22,187 bases of DNA from UBA9554 sp038205135 (GCA_038205135.1 JBBRCF010000057.1:1-22187), one strand, 5' to 3'; numbered from the stretch's first letter, positions 1 to 7,523 are shown. Numbers and translations are program-made. The notes: a model not told the origin generated them from the letters alone.

Positions 1-39
1 CAATTGGCGAAAAGGCAGGATCGTTGTATCTTCATTCAT
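1..39 (-). CDS. Start of a probable IS256-family transposase (13 codons visible)
   Basis: An ATG at bases 39-37 follows GAGGAG at a normal distance. It opens a frame reading MNEDTTILPFRQL to the window edge with no stop. A short N-terminal tail containing LPFRQ or PFRQP before the conserved region is common in IS256-family transposases, which are DDE enzymes that move by copy-out/paste-in. Only 13 residues are available, so catalytic residues are outside the window. The call depends on this motif and on the disrupted neighbour. Confidence 0.45.
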   Translation of the reverse strand, partial: MNEDTTILPFRQL

Positions 40-140
40 GGCGTATCGCTCCTCGTGAGGTTCTGGCTGGCTTGATCACCTGCCACGATACGCCGCCTTT
101 CAAATCACGCCATCACCCAAATTCCCGCATAGCTCACTGA
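1..140 (-). mobile_element. 5' end of an IS256-type insertion sequence (partial)
   Basis: The open frame of the neighbouring IS3-family orfB matches transposase up to about base 141 and then changes abruptly to unrelated sequence. Reading the minus strand from there gives a terminus-like sequence (AGCTATGCGGGAATTTG), about 100 bases of leader, a ribosome binding site and the first codons of a protein. This is the layout of an IS256-family element inserted into the older element. The other end lies outside the window, so neither the target duplication nor the matching inverted repeat can be seen. The family assignment rests on the leader length and the short protein start, and is moderate. Confidence 0.5.
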
Positions 141-620
141 CAGATAAAGCCAACCTTCATGCGTCTTGATGTAGGTGATGTCTGTCACCCAGATACTGTC
201 GGGCGCATCGACATCGAACTGTCGATCCAGTGTGGTGTCTGCGACCACCGCGGGCTTGCCACCATAACGACCGGGACGACGCCCATAGCCGATCAGTGCA
301 GCGATGCCTGCCACGTTGGCCACGCGGGCCAAGCGGTTCTCTGCGCAGATCTCGCCCTGGTCTCGCAGATCATCATGCAGTTTGCGGTATCCCTACACCT
401 TCCCGCTATCGGTCCATGCCTGGCGGATCAGCTCGATCTGGCGTGCATCTTCAAGCGCTCGTCGGCTTAACGGTTCTTTAAGCCACGCGTAGATCCCGCT
501 GACATGAACCATCAGCACGCGGCACATCGTCCGAACGGAAAACACTGTCCGATGATCCCTGATGAAACCGTACTTCACCGGGACTCGCGCGCGAAGTACG
601 TGGCGGCCTTTTTTAGGATG
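141..620 (-). pseudogene. IS3-family transposase orfB, truncated and with an internal stop
   Basis: The frame entered after the slippery site reads KKGRHVLRARVPVKYGF, followed by the IS3 orfB N-terminal helical region with the SGIYAWL motif. An in-frame TAG follows at 395-393, where the neighbouring residues (SGKV-stop-GYRKLHDDL) suggest a lost Tyr codon. Translation beyond it gives the start of the rve/DDE integrase core with DSIWVTDITYI, which carries the first catalytic Asp. The frame loses similarity just after GWLYLSV, where the IS256-type end starts. Two independent lesions, a nonsense codon and a truncation, make this a dead gene. Confidence 0.85.
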
Positions 621-856
621 TCGCGCTCCTCGGTGACGCGGGCCAGTTCTTTCTTCACCCGACGGAGCTCGACGGCTAAATCCGCCTCGGCTTCTCGAAC
701 CTTGGCAGGCTTCGCAAACTGAGCCTTCCACGTGTAGAGCGATTTGGTGCTGATACCGAGCCGTTCAGCCACCTCGCTGACCGCGTAGCCACGATCAACA
801 ACCTGCGCCACTGCGTCTATCTTGAACTCGTCCGTAAACCGATTTTGCGATGACAT
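575..856 (-). CDS. IS3-family transposase OrfA
   Basis: The 93-residue protein is a typical IS3 OrfA. It has an N-terminal helix-turn-helix of the transposase_8 type (residues ~5-45, with SEVAERLGISTKSLYTWK) followed by a leucine-zipper-like coiled coil (residues ~50-85) ending in ERDILKKAATYFA. OrfA binds the IS ends and, when fused to OrfB by frameshifting, forms the active transposase. AAGGAG lies just upstream of the ATG at 856. The gene itself looks intact, but its partner orfB is truncated, so only OrfA could still be made; free OrfA usually inhibits transposition. Confidence 0.9.
   Translation of the reverse strand: MSSQNRFTDEFKIDAVAQVVDRGYAVSEVAERLGISTKSLYTWKAQFAKPAKVREAEADLAVELRRVKKELARVTEERDILKKAATYFARESR
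608..614 (-). promoter_or_regulatory. A6G slippery heptamer for -1 frameshifting in the IS3 element
   Basis: The minus strand reads CTA AAA AAG in the OrfA frame, giving the heptamer A-AAA-AAG. A -1 slip here joins OrfA directly to the orfB frame (KKGRHVLRA follows). This is the established mechanism by which IS3-family elements make the OrfAB transposase. The site is preserved although orfB is ruined. Confidence 0.8.
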
Positions 857-922
857 CCTCGCTTCTCCTTGGTTCCAAAATTACCAAGCAAAGCATCTAC
901 AAATCTAGGGGCACCTCAGTCA

Positions 923-1323
923 GCCGAACGGTTTCGTCCGGTAGCCGGGGCGCCCCCGGTGTCCAAGGCATGCCTTGCGCGGTATGGCAGATCGCAAGCT
1001 GTGCCCGCGAATGCCGGGCCCTCAGGTGTCAGGCAGCAACGCGGTGCTGGTCGACTGGGCGCAACAGTTGCCCGCCCACACGGCAACTTTGATCCCAATG
1101 ATCGCATCTGACTGCTGGTCCCGCTCGCCGCCCGCATCATTTTCGACAACGTGCCGTACCCGCCCAAGAACGCACATTTGACGAAGTCGCAGCATCGGCC
1201 GCATCTGCCGGTTCGCGCAAGAGAAACCCGCGTGGGGCTTGCCATGATCTGTGGCACGAATGGGCACCCCCCCCCGGCGACGGATCGCAATTGGGCCGAT
1301 CTCATTGACCCTGCAAACGGCCT
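923..1323. other. Intergenic stretch with no recognisable gene
   Basis: Open frames exist on both strands, but none has a convincing ribosome binding site, a recognisable domain or the codon pattern of the real genes here. The stretch includes a run of nine C residues (1267-1275). It may be degraded coding sequence flanking the insertion elements, but no family can be named. Confidence 0.5.
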
Positions 1324-1499
1324 GCAAGGCCGAAGGCGCCGCTTTCGATGTTTTCGCCGGGTGAAAATAAACGTGGTCACGCTGATGCACTTTCCGTAGC
1401 CTGTATTCCGTGATGAGGGCGTGCTCCGGACCGGGGGGCATGCCTCCGGGCTTTTGCCCTGGTGGAGGATCCATCCATCACCATTCAGGAGGAACATTC
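1324..1499 (+). promoter_or_regulatory. Upstream region, copy A of a duplicated leader
   Basis: This region matches the one before the gene at 2285 block by block. GCAAGGCCG is at 1324 (2094 in copy B), TTTTCGCC at 1351 (2121), GTGGTCA at 1373 (2144), ACTTTCCGTAGCCTG at 1389 (2160, one mismatch) and CACCATTCAGGAGGA at 1479 (2263, identical). The spacing between the first four blocks is the same to within one base. The last block holds the ribosome binding site. A possible hairpin (7-bp stem, one G-U pair) lies at 1431-1449. The conserved blocks probably contain the promoter, but no clear -35/-10 pair can be assigned. Confidence 0.6.
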
Positions 1500-2006
1500 T
1501 TGAGGCATCAGGAAAGACAGATTTTGAAACGGGCTTTCGGCTTTGCAATGGCTATCCTGGCGGTGCCCGCTTTGGCACAGGAACCTGGTGGCGTGTTCAC
1601 GGGGTCGCTGAACGGCACCGCGGTGACTTGCCGGATCTGGCCAATGCAGTCGGATTTCGGCAGCTTTGGCAATACCGTCACGGTCAGCATCGTGACCAAC
1701 CCATGCGAAGGCGATGCGGGCCTTGGCCAGATTGCCCTTAGTTTCGAGCAGACCGGCGCGTCTATCGACCTAGTGGAAATCCGCCTGCGCGGCCAAGGCG
1801 GCAGTCCCGATCTGTATGGCGGGACCGATACGGGCGCCACGCTCGAACTGCTGTCAGCCAGCGAAGATGGCGGCTTGCTGGCGTTGTCCGGCAAGGTGTC
1901 GGCGCAGGTTGGCCCCTCGGCCAATCGTGGTCGCACCATCGACCAGTCCGCGGCACGGAATCTGGAGATCAGCTTTTCCGGCGTGATCGACGGTCTGCGC
2001 CAGTAA
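1500..2006 (+). CDS. Small exported protein of unknown function (TTG start)
   Basis: The 168-residue protein has a Sec signal peptide (positively charged residues 2-11, hydrophobic 12-25, probable cleavage after ALA at residue 26). The mature part is beta-rich, with two Cys residues (44 and 69) that could form a disulfide in the periplasm. I do not recognise the family. TTG at 1500 is chosen because AGGAGGA lies 6 bases upstream, and this block is conserved before the next gene. A second TTG at 1524, with AGGAAAG before it, would give a shorter signal peptide starting MKRAFGF and remains possible. The gene has a duplicated leader and may be a diverged paralogue of its neighbour. Confidence 0.75.
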   Translation: MRHQERQILKRAFGFAMAILAVPALAQEPGGVFTGSLNGTAVTCRIWPMQSDFGSFGNTVTVSIVTNPCEGDAGLGQIALSFEQTGASIDLVEIRLRGQGGSPDLYGGTDTGATLELLSASEDGGLLALSGKVSAQVGPSANRGRTIDQSAARNLEISFSGVIDGLRQ

Positions 2007-2093
2007 AACGGCATCCGACAAGGACATCCGCACGAAACGCGGTCCAATTTCCGCCTTGGCAATGGCCGTGGCACAGGCTGCGTCCGGGATGGC

Positions 2094-2284
2094 GCAAGGC
2101 CGGATGCGGTCATTCCCCTATTTTCGCCTGAACGAGAAAACTTGTGGTCAGGCTGCCGTACTTTCCATAGCCTGAACACAGTAATGTGTATGTGCGATGA
2201 GTATGTGCCCCGCGCCGACGGGTATCCCGCGCAGATGTTGACTTGCGGGAGGAGCCACGCGGCACCATTCAGGAGGATGCATTA
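2094..2284 (+). promoter_or_regulatory. Upstream region, copy B of the duplicated leader
   Basis: This is the counterpart of the leader at 1324-1499, with shared blocks at 2094, 2121, 2144, 2160 and 2263. The ACTTTCCATAGCCTG block ends 111 bases before the TTG start here, against 97 in copy A, so the part between this block and the ribosome binding site has changed in length while the outer blocks are kept. A possible stem (CCCGC/GCGGG) lies near 2226-2249. The conservation suggests that both genes share one control mechanism, probably including the promoter. Confidence 0.6.
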
Positions 2285-2533
2285 TTGCTGAAATTCACCA
2301 CAGCCATTCTTGCGCTTTTCACGACTGCGACACCGGTTCTGGCTCTGGATCTGGAAGAGATCGGAACGATCACGGCGACGTTTGATGGTGAAACCATCAC
2401 GCAGCCGACAGTTCTGGTACGCGACGCAAATGAGGCCACGGCCTTTCTGTTCCTTACTGGCGGTGGGTTTTCGGCTTTCAGCATTGCCGGCTTCAGTACA
2501 GACAACAAACGCCTGAGCCTTGAAATGGGCTAA
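2285..2533 (+). pseudogene. Exported protein of unknown function, N-terminal part before an in-frame TAA
   Basis: TTG at 2285 lies 7 bases after AGGAGGA. The first 20 residues form a clear signal peptide ending PVLA, followed by a beta-rich stretch. The frame stops at TAA (2531-2533) after 82 codons. The next codon is ATG in the same frame, and an open frame continues for 90 more residues of similar character. The simplest reading is one 173-residue exported protein with a single stop codon, perhaps a former Tyr codon between EMG and MSELP. No family is recognised. Alternatives are a genuine short protein, stop readthrough, or a sequencing error. Confidence 0.55.
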
Positions 2534-2806
2534 ATGTCGGAACTGCCAGGCCCTGCAACCGCGCCCATCAACCTGACCGTCACCTATTCGCCAAAGGGCA
2601 ACAAGCAACACTGGACGTCCGAAGATTCGCCGACGCCTGTCGGTGTGACGTTTTCAACGCTAGAGATCGCTGGCGATGAAGGCCGGGCGGTTGGCATCTT
2701 TGCGGCGATGCTGTGCTACGCCGAGGATCATGAAACTGGCGGCGATCCGGGCAACTGCCGCCCGATCGAAGGCCGCTTTGACACCCGGTTCTTTGTCGAA
2801 AAGTGA
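2534..2806 (+). pseudogene. C-terminal part of the same split exported protein
   Basis: Ninety residues are open in the same frame directly after the TAA, starting with ATG at 2534. There is no ribosome binding site at a useful distance, because the preceding bases are coding sequence of the upstream half. The segment has no signal peptide of its own, yet it contains two Cys residues (in MLCYAE and GNCRP) of the kind seen in exported proteins. This supports its being the distal half of the upstream gene rather than a separate gene. If translated independently it would stay in the cytoplasm. Confidence 0.55.
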
Positions 2807-2840
2807 TTTCTGCGGGGCAACGCTCCGGAAAGGACCATGG

Positions 2841-3416
2841 ATGAAACCTGTGTTGCCGATGATCTGTCTGGTGGTGACAGCGTTCACCGGAACCGCAATG
2901 GCCGATCCGTCGTCCTATTGCGGCAAGTCCGGCGCAGCGAACTGGACCACGATCCGCGACACTATCGTTGGTCGCTGGGCCATCACGCATCACTCCGGCT
3001 ATGCGGTTGCGGGTAGCATGGTCATACCGTTTCCAGCTGATACGGATACCGAGGTGCTTGCCATCGCCTTGCGCGGTGGCGTGCTGGAAGCGAGCCACCC
3101 TGAAATGCAGGCACCGATGGTTATGCTGCCTGCCGATGCAACGCGCTGGGTCATGGAAACCGATGACCCCACGATTCCCAAACCGACGCTGACACTTTCG
3201 GATCTCGAACTCGCGGTGGGGTGTGACCAGATGGCGCTGCCGCGCATCATCGGCACCACAAGCGCGGTGGTGGACGGCAACCGCATGGACTTTGTGAACC
3301 GGCTGATCGTCGTTGATGCCGCCACTCTGTACGGCGTGATGGAAATGACCACCGTCGCGCGCGGAACGCCGGTGATGGCGCGGCGCACCGTTTCGTTGAT
3401 CCGTCAGAGCAACTAG
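2841..3416 (+). CDS. Exported protein of unknown function
   Basis: The 191-residue protein has a Sec signal peptide (MKPV start, hydrophobic core, cleavage after AMA at residue 21). The mature domain begins DPSSYC and has two Cys residues (27 and 128) that could pair. A GRW motif near the mature N-terminus followed by alternating hydrophobic strands suggests a small beta-barrel or beta-sandwich, but I cannot name a family. The ATG at 2841 is chosen over one at 2837 because it is in the long frame and gives the signal peptide; GGAAAGGA lies just upstream. It begins 34 bases after the split gene and probably shares a transcript with it. Confidence 0.75.
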   Translation: MKPVLPMICLVVTAFTGTAMADPSSYCGKSGAANWTTIRDTIVGRWAITHHSGYAVAGSMVIPFPADTDTEVLAIALRGGVLEASHPEMQAPMVMLPADATRWVMETDDPTIPKPTLTLSDLELAVGCDQMALPRIIGTTSAVVDGNRMDFVNRLIVVDAATLYGVMEMTTVARGTPVMARRTVSLIRQSN

Positions 3417-3446
3417 CGCGCCCCGCCCGACAGAAAGGAGTTGCCT

Positions 3447-3851
3447 GTGAGACATCGGTTTGCATTTGCCCTGATCCCAGCCTTGGCGCTTGCCCCTGGT
3501 CTGGCTGGCGCGGCGGATCGCCATACCTGCAAGGGGATCGAAAAATTGCTGGAAACCACCGACAAAGGGCTGGCAGAGGCCGCCGCCGGAACCGCCGCCC
3601 GGCGGCCCGCTTGCGGCATCGCCACCTTTGCCCGCCAAGCGCAGGAATTTGCTGCGCAATTCTCGACCAAAGACCCGCTGCCGCATGATGTCAATGCGGC
3701 CTTGTCTGCGCTTGCAGAAGCGGCTTCGTCGGTGTTTTCGATTGCCGAGGCGGCCCCGGCCTTGCTGGGCCCCGCGCTGGTTGTCCATCGGGCCATGCCG
3801 CAGATTTGCCCGGCGTCAGTGGTGCCGGATCTGACGCGACATCGGATTTAA
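3447..3851 (+). CDS. Small exported, mostly helical protein of unknown function (GTG start)
   Basis: The 134-residue protein has a signal peptide (RHR at the N-terminus, hydrophobic to residue ~20, likely cleavage after GAA or AGA). The rest is Ala-rich and predicted helical, with Cys at 28, 56 and 121. GTG at 3447 follows AAAGGAG with 6 bases between; a TTG six bases earlier would sit against the ribosome binding site. It starts 30 bases after the preceding gene, so it is probably co-transcribed. I do not recognise a family. A small periplasmic helical bundle is an inference from composition alone. Confidence 0.7.
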   Translation: MRHRFAFALIPALALAPGLAGAADRHTCKGIEKLLETTDKGLAEAAAGTAARRPACGIATFARQAQEFAAQFSTKDPLPHDVNAALSALAEAASSVFSIAEAAPALLGPALVVHRAMPQICPASVVPDLTRHRI

Positions 3852-3928
3852 GATGTGCGGCATGTCTGGTGCCGCACCATGGATTGTCAACGTGATCCTG
3901 TGGATCACGCATCAGGAAACGACTGACG

Positions 3929-4543
3929 ATGGCGGGTTATTCGGATTTCTCCTTCACGGCGCTCTGGGCGCGCGTGGGTGGTGCTGCGGACGCTGCTGTG
4001 AAGGCGACAGGAAACGCGCCGCGCGGGATCGTGGTGGACCTGCCCGAAGCCGAGCGGGTGGCCCTCGCCGCTCAGGTCGCGGTGTTCACAGCCGAGCTTG
4101 AAGCGCTCCGGGTTCAGACGCTGGCAGAGGTTGACCGACGCGCCCGGTTGCTGGTGCCGCTTGTGGGGGGCGGGGCGTTCATTGCCCTGCTTGTGGCGGG
4201 ACAGGGCGCAGGTGCAGCCGTCATTTTCGGCGCTCTTGCGGCCCTTTCCGGCTGGTTCATTGCGATGGGCAACCGCGCCACCACCTACCAGACCGCGGTA
4301 AAGTCCCGCTTTGCCAAGATCACCTCGGCGCATCTGTCGGGCTTCGAGCATGTTGTTGCCCCCGAGACTGACTTCGAGCGGCTGCGCGGCTGGCGACTGT
4401 TTCCCAAAGTCCTGGCCGCGACCACGACCGACCGGATCACAGGTAAACGGGATGGGCGTTCCCTGTCATTGTCGGAAATGTCGATTGACTACGCCCCGAG
4501 GGCAACAGGTCGACCACCGGCTCTACAAGTGACCACGGCATAA
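3929..4543 (+). pseudogene. DUF3137-type membrane protein, N-terminal part (frameshifted)
   Basis: The 204-codon frame starts at ATG 3929 with AGGAAA 9 bases before it. It has a helical N-terminal region with charged heptads (residues ~40-70), then two adjacent membrane segments (about 72-90 and 93-113), then a soluble part with FPKVLAATTTDRITGKRDG and a SLSEMSIDY segment. This order fits DUF3137 inner-membrane proteins of unknown role. The frame stops at 4543, but the family's C-terminal half is encoded immediately downstream in another frame. Between 4495 and 4545 the expected peptide seems to pass through a third frame (QQVDHRLYK) before the downstream one, which implies two one-base indels. 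Confidence 0.6.
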
Positions 4544-4554
4544 GCGTCACGGTT

Positions 4555-4992
4555 GTGGAGGTGGCGTCCGGCGCTGTCGAAGATGCGCTGGTAACGTTGA
4601 CGTCTCAAGATGCTCCCTGGCGGCTTCGGTCGTTGCAGGATGATATTTCCGACCTGAGTGTGGTCGCGACCGGCGATGCTCAGTTTGATGCGGTTTACAC
4701 GTTGCGTCTTGGGGGGGCGACGGATGCCGGGCTTCTGACACCTGCCCTGCGAACCGCGATCCTCGGCCTCGAGAAAAACGCACTGGCCGGTCGCCCGTAC
4801 CTCGTGTTCATGCCAGGATATCTCGCGGTGCTGTTTCCGAAGAAGCTTGTCGACGTCGCCTTCCATGTGCCGCCCTACTGGGTTCCGCTCGACCCGGATG
4901 CCCTGCTCGCGCAATTTGCATCCGACCTTGCCGTCAAGAACAGCCTTATCAACGCGGTATTGGCCCTGCCGGATGTCGCTGCATCCGCATGA
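4555..4992 (+). pseudogene. DUF3137-type protein, C-terminal part in a shifted frame
   Basis: The 145-residue frame holds the part that follows the membrane segments in DUF3137 proteins. It has the pattern of a short acidic stretch, then a YTLRL segment, LLTPALRTAIL, and a strand-rich PYLVFMPGYLAVLFP segment. No ribosome binding site or signal peptide precedes it, and homology-like sequence extends upstream of the nominal GTG (GISVTVVEV). It is therefore best read as the broken-off end of the gene starting at 3929. DUF3137 is assigned from overall order and short motifs, so a related membrane family is possible. Confidence 0.55.
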
Positions 4993-5253
4993 CATGCGCC
5001 GGCGTCACAAGCTGCACCAACGCGCCCGTGTCATTGATATGTCCAGCATATTGGCGAGCATCCGCAGCACCTGCAACACGCCCGCCCATGGCCTGCGGGT
5101 GACCGGTCAGGGGTGATCGACGGTTCGAGTTGCAGTCTGGCGGCACGAACGCCCCGCCTGCGCTTGGGTTGCGTTCGACCATGTTGGCTGGCGTCTGCGT
5201 GTAACGGGTCAGTGTTTGCCGACAAAGACGGCAGCCTGACCCCAAGGAACCGG
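4993..5253. other. Intergenic stretch between the exported-protein genes and icd
   Basis: Short open frames occur on both strands, but none has a ribosome binding site or recognisable domain. It lies between the end of the plus-strand gene group and the terminator of minus-strand icd. No repeat or RNA gene was seen. Confidence 0.45.
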
Positions 5254-5280
5254 CCATCAGCCCAATCGATGGGCTGATGG
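5254..5280 (-). terminator. Hairpin terminator after icd
   Basis: A perfect 11-bp inverted repeat (CCATCAGCCCA, loop ATCGA, TGGGCTGATGG) begins 9 bases beyond the icd stop codon. There is no long T run on the minus strand, only a CCGGTTCC stretch. It may act as a terminator or a 3'-end protecting stem, and could also serve transcripts arriving from the plus strand. Confidence 0.7.
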
Positions 5281-5288
5281 GCAGTAGT

Positions 5289-7523
5289 TCACCCCAGAAT
5301 GCGCTGCAATGTCGCCGAGGGGCGCATCACGTTGGCGGTCTTGTCGGGGTCGGTGTGGTAATAGCCGCCCAGATCGGCGGGGGCACCTTCGGCGGCCATC
5401 AGTTCTGCCAGAATGGTCGCTTCGTTTTCTTCCAGCGCGCGGGCGATGGGGGCGAAATGGGCGATCAGATCGGCGTCTTCGTTCTGGTTCGCCAGCGCCT
5501 GCGCCCAGTAAAGCGCAAAGAAGTAATGGCTGCTGCGGTTGTCGGTCTGGCCCACCTTGGCTTCGGGCGATCGGTTCTGGTCCAGTACGCCCTGCGTGGC
5601 GCGGTCAACGGCATGGCCAAGGATGCGGGCCTTGTCGGCGGCAGCCTGCCCGGCCTTGGTTTCCGCCAGAAATTTCAGGCTTTCACCCAAGGCGCAGAAT
5701 TCGCCCAGCGAATCCCACCGCAAATGGTTTTCCTCAACCAGTTGCTGCACGTGTTTCGGAGCCGATCCGCCCGCGCCCGTTTCGAACATGCCGCCGCCGT
5801 TCATCAGCTTGACGATGGACAGCATCTTGGCCGAGGTGCCCAGTTCCAGGATCGGGAACAGGTCGGTCAGATAATCGCGCAGCACGTTGCCGGAAATCGC
5901 GATGGAATTCTTGCCGGCCCGGATGGTTTCCAGTGACAGCCGGGTCGCGTCACGCGGGGTCATGATGCGGAATTTGTCGGTCACCCCGGCGGCTGCCAAA
6001 ATGGGCTGCACATAGTTCAGCAATTGCGCATCATGCGCGCGCGCCGCGTCCAGCCAGAAAATCGCCTGACAGCCTTCGGCCTTCTGGCGGCTGATCGCCA
6101 GTTGCACCCAATCCTCGATCGGGGCCTGCTTGGTCGAGGCCGACCGCCAGATATCTCCCGCCTCGACGTCGTGTTCATGCAGGATGTCGCCGTTGGCCAG
6201 CACGATCCGCACCATGCCGTCCTGCGGAATTTCAAACGTCGTGGGGTGCGACCCGTATTCCTCGGCCTTTTGCGCCATCAGGCCGACGTTCTGCACGGTG
6301 CCTGCGGTGCGCGGGTCCAGCGCGCCGGTTTCCCTGAAATAGCGCACGGATTCGTCATAGACCGGGGCATAACTGCTGTCGGGGATGATGCAGTTGGTGT
6401 CGGCGGCCTTGCCATCCGGGCCCCAGCCCTTGCCGCCTGCGCGCAGCAGCGCCGGGATCGACGCGTCGATGATCACGTCCGACGGCACATGCAGGTTGGT
6501 GATGCCCTTGTCGGAATTGACCATATACAGCGGCGGGCGGTCGGCCATCACGGCGTCAATCGCGGCGGTGATCTCGGCGGTCTCGGGCATGGCGGCGATC
6601 TGTTGCAGCATCACGCCCAGCCCGGAGTTCGGGTTCACACCGGCGGCCGCCAGTTGCGCGCCATATTTGTCGAACACCGGTTGCAGGAACACCCGCACGG
6701 CATGGCCAAAGATGATCGGGTCTGACACCTTCATCATCGTGGCCTTGAGGTGGATCGAAAACAGGATGCCCGCATCCTTGGTCGCGGTGATCTGTTCGGC
6801 CAGAAACGCGTCCAGCGCGCGCGCCGACATGAACGTGGCATCGACCACGGTGCCTGCGGTGTATTTCACGCCGTCTTTCAGCACGGTGATGCTGCCGTCT
6901 GCAGTGACCAGTTCGATCCGCGCCGCGCCCGCCTGATCGGGGCGCAGGGTGGCGGATTTTTCGTTCGAAAAGAAATCATCGGCGGCCATGGTGGACACCA
7001 CGGTCTTGCTGTCGGGCGACCATTTGCCCATCGAATGCGGGTTCGACTTGGCATAATTCTTGACCGCAATCGCGGCGCGGCGGTCGGAATTGCCTTCGCG
7101 CAGGACCGGGTTCACGGCCGACCCCTTGATCCCGTCATAGCGCGCGCGCACGGACTTTTCGGCGTCGGTCTGCGGATCTTCGGGGAAATCCGGCACGGCA
7201 TAGCCCTTGGCCTGCAATTCGGCGATTGCGGCGGTCAGTTGCGGACCCGAGGCCGAGATGTTCGGCAGCTTGATGATGTTAGCATTGGGTTGCTTGACCA
7301 GTTCGCCCAGTTCGGCCAGATCGTCCGGCTGGCGCTGGTCTGCCGTCAGGTGATCGGGAAAGGCGGCGATGATACGGCCTGCCAGCGATATATCCTTGGT
7401 CCCTACCGTGATCCCTGCGGCGGCTGCAAAGGACTGGATGATCGGCAAAAGCGACGCCGAGGCAAGTTGTGGCGCCTCGTCAACCTTGGTGTAAATGATG
7501 TCGGGGGTGCTGTGATCAGACAT
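5289..7523 (-). CDS. icd: NADP-dependent isocitrate dehydrogenase, monomeric type
   Basis: This cytoplasmic TCA-cycle enzyme oxidatively decarboxylates isocitrate to 2-oxoglutarate with NADP and Mg/Mn. The 744 residues match the ~740-residue monomeric IDH family (IDH-II), not the ~400-residue dimeric type. The family signature GSAVNPVLREGNSDRR is at residues 134-149, containing the substrate-binding Ser region, and NPHSMGKWS follows at 161-169. I start at ATG 7523 (MSDHSTPD), because the frame upstream to 7589 lacks family-like sequence. The gene stands alone with a hairpin after its stop. No lesion is visible. The identification is firm. Confidence 0.96.
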   Translation of the reverse strand: MSDHSTPDIIYTKVDEAPQLASASLLPIIQSFAAAAGITVGTKDISLAGRIIAAFPDHLTADQRQPDDLAELGELVKQPNANIIKLPNISASGPQLTAAIAELQAKGYAVPDFPEDPQTDAEKSVRARYDGIKGSAVNPVLREGNSDRRAAIAVKNYAKSNPHSMGKWSPDSKTVVSTMAADDFFSNEKSATLRPDQAGAARIELVTADGSITVLKDGVKYTAGTVVDATFMSARALDAFLAEQITATKDAGILFSIHLKATMMKVSDPIIFGHAVRVFLQPVFDKYGAQLAAAGVNPNSGLGVMLQQIAAMPETAEITAAIDAVMADRPPLYMVNSDKGITNLHVPSDVIIDASIPALLRAGGKGWGPDGKAADTNCIIPDSSYAPVYDESVRYFRETGALDPRTAGTVQNVGLMAQKAEEYGSHPTTFEIPQDGMVRIVLANGDILHEHDVEAGDIWRSASTKQAPIEDWVQLAISRQKAEGCQAIFWLDAARAHDAQLLNYVQPILAAAGVTDKFRIMTPRDATRLSLETIRAGKNSIAISGNVLRDYLTDLFPILELGTSAKMLSIVKLMNGGGMFETGAGGSAPKHVQQLVEENHLRWDSLGEFCALGESLKFLAETKAGQAAADKARILGHAVDRATQGVLDQNRSPEAKVGQTDNRSSHYFFALYWAQALANQNEDADLIAHFAPIARALEENEATILAELMAAEGAPADLGGYYHTDPDKTANVMRPSATLQRILG

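Larger units (their letters stand above)
141..918 (-). mobile_element. IS3-family insertion sequence, truncated at its orfB end
   Basis: This holds the left part of an IS3-family element: a terminal sequence beginning TGAGGTGCCCC on the minus strand (bases 918-908, possibly starting at 922), orfA, the -1 frameshift site, and orfB up to the first catalytic Asp. The rest of orfB, with the second and third acidic residues, and the other terminus are missing because another element begins near base 140. The remnant cannot transpose by itself. Confidence 0.85.

Noticed and set aside
1267..1275. A run of nine C residues as a possible phase-variation tract
   Set aside because: No credible reading frame crosses it, and it lies well upstream of the conserved leader blocks. 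It may simply be a homopolymer in non-coding DNA.
916..1548. A 210-codon minus-strand frame in the stretch between the IS3 element and the first exported gene
   Set aside because: It has no ribosome binding site and no domain, crosses the conserved leader of the next gene, and includes codons made by a run of nine G/C bases. It may be degraded sequence, but it is not supportable as a gene.
2050..2176. A short plus-strand frame with a signal-peptide-like stretch (ALAMAVAQAASGMAQG) upstream of the second TTG gene
   Set aside because: It has no ribosome binding site and ends in the duplicated leader block, and copy A does not encode a similar peptide. It is better explained as non-coding leader.
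2580..3788. A 402-codon open frame on the minus strand across the exported-protein genes
   Set aside because: It is antisense to three better-supported genes that have signal peptides and ribosome binding sites. It is Arg/His/Gly-rich, as expected from the complement of G/C-biased codons, and matches no family.
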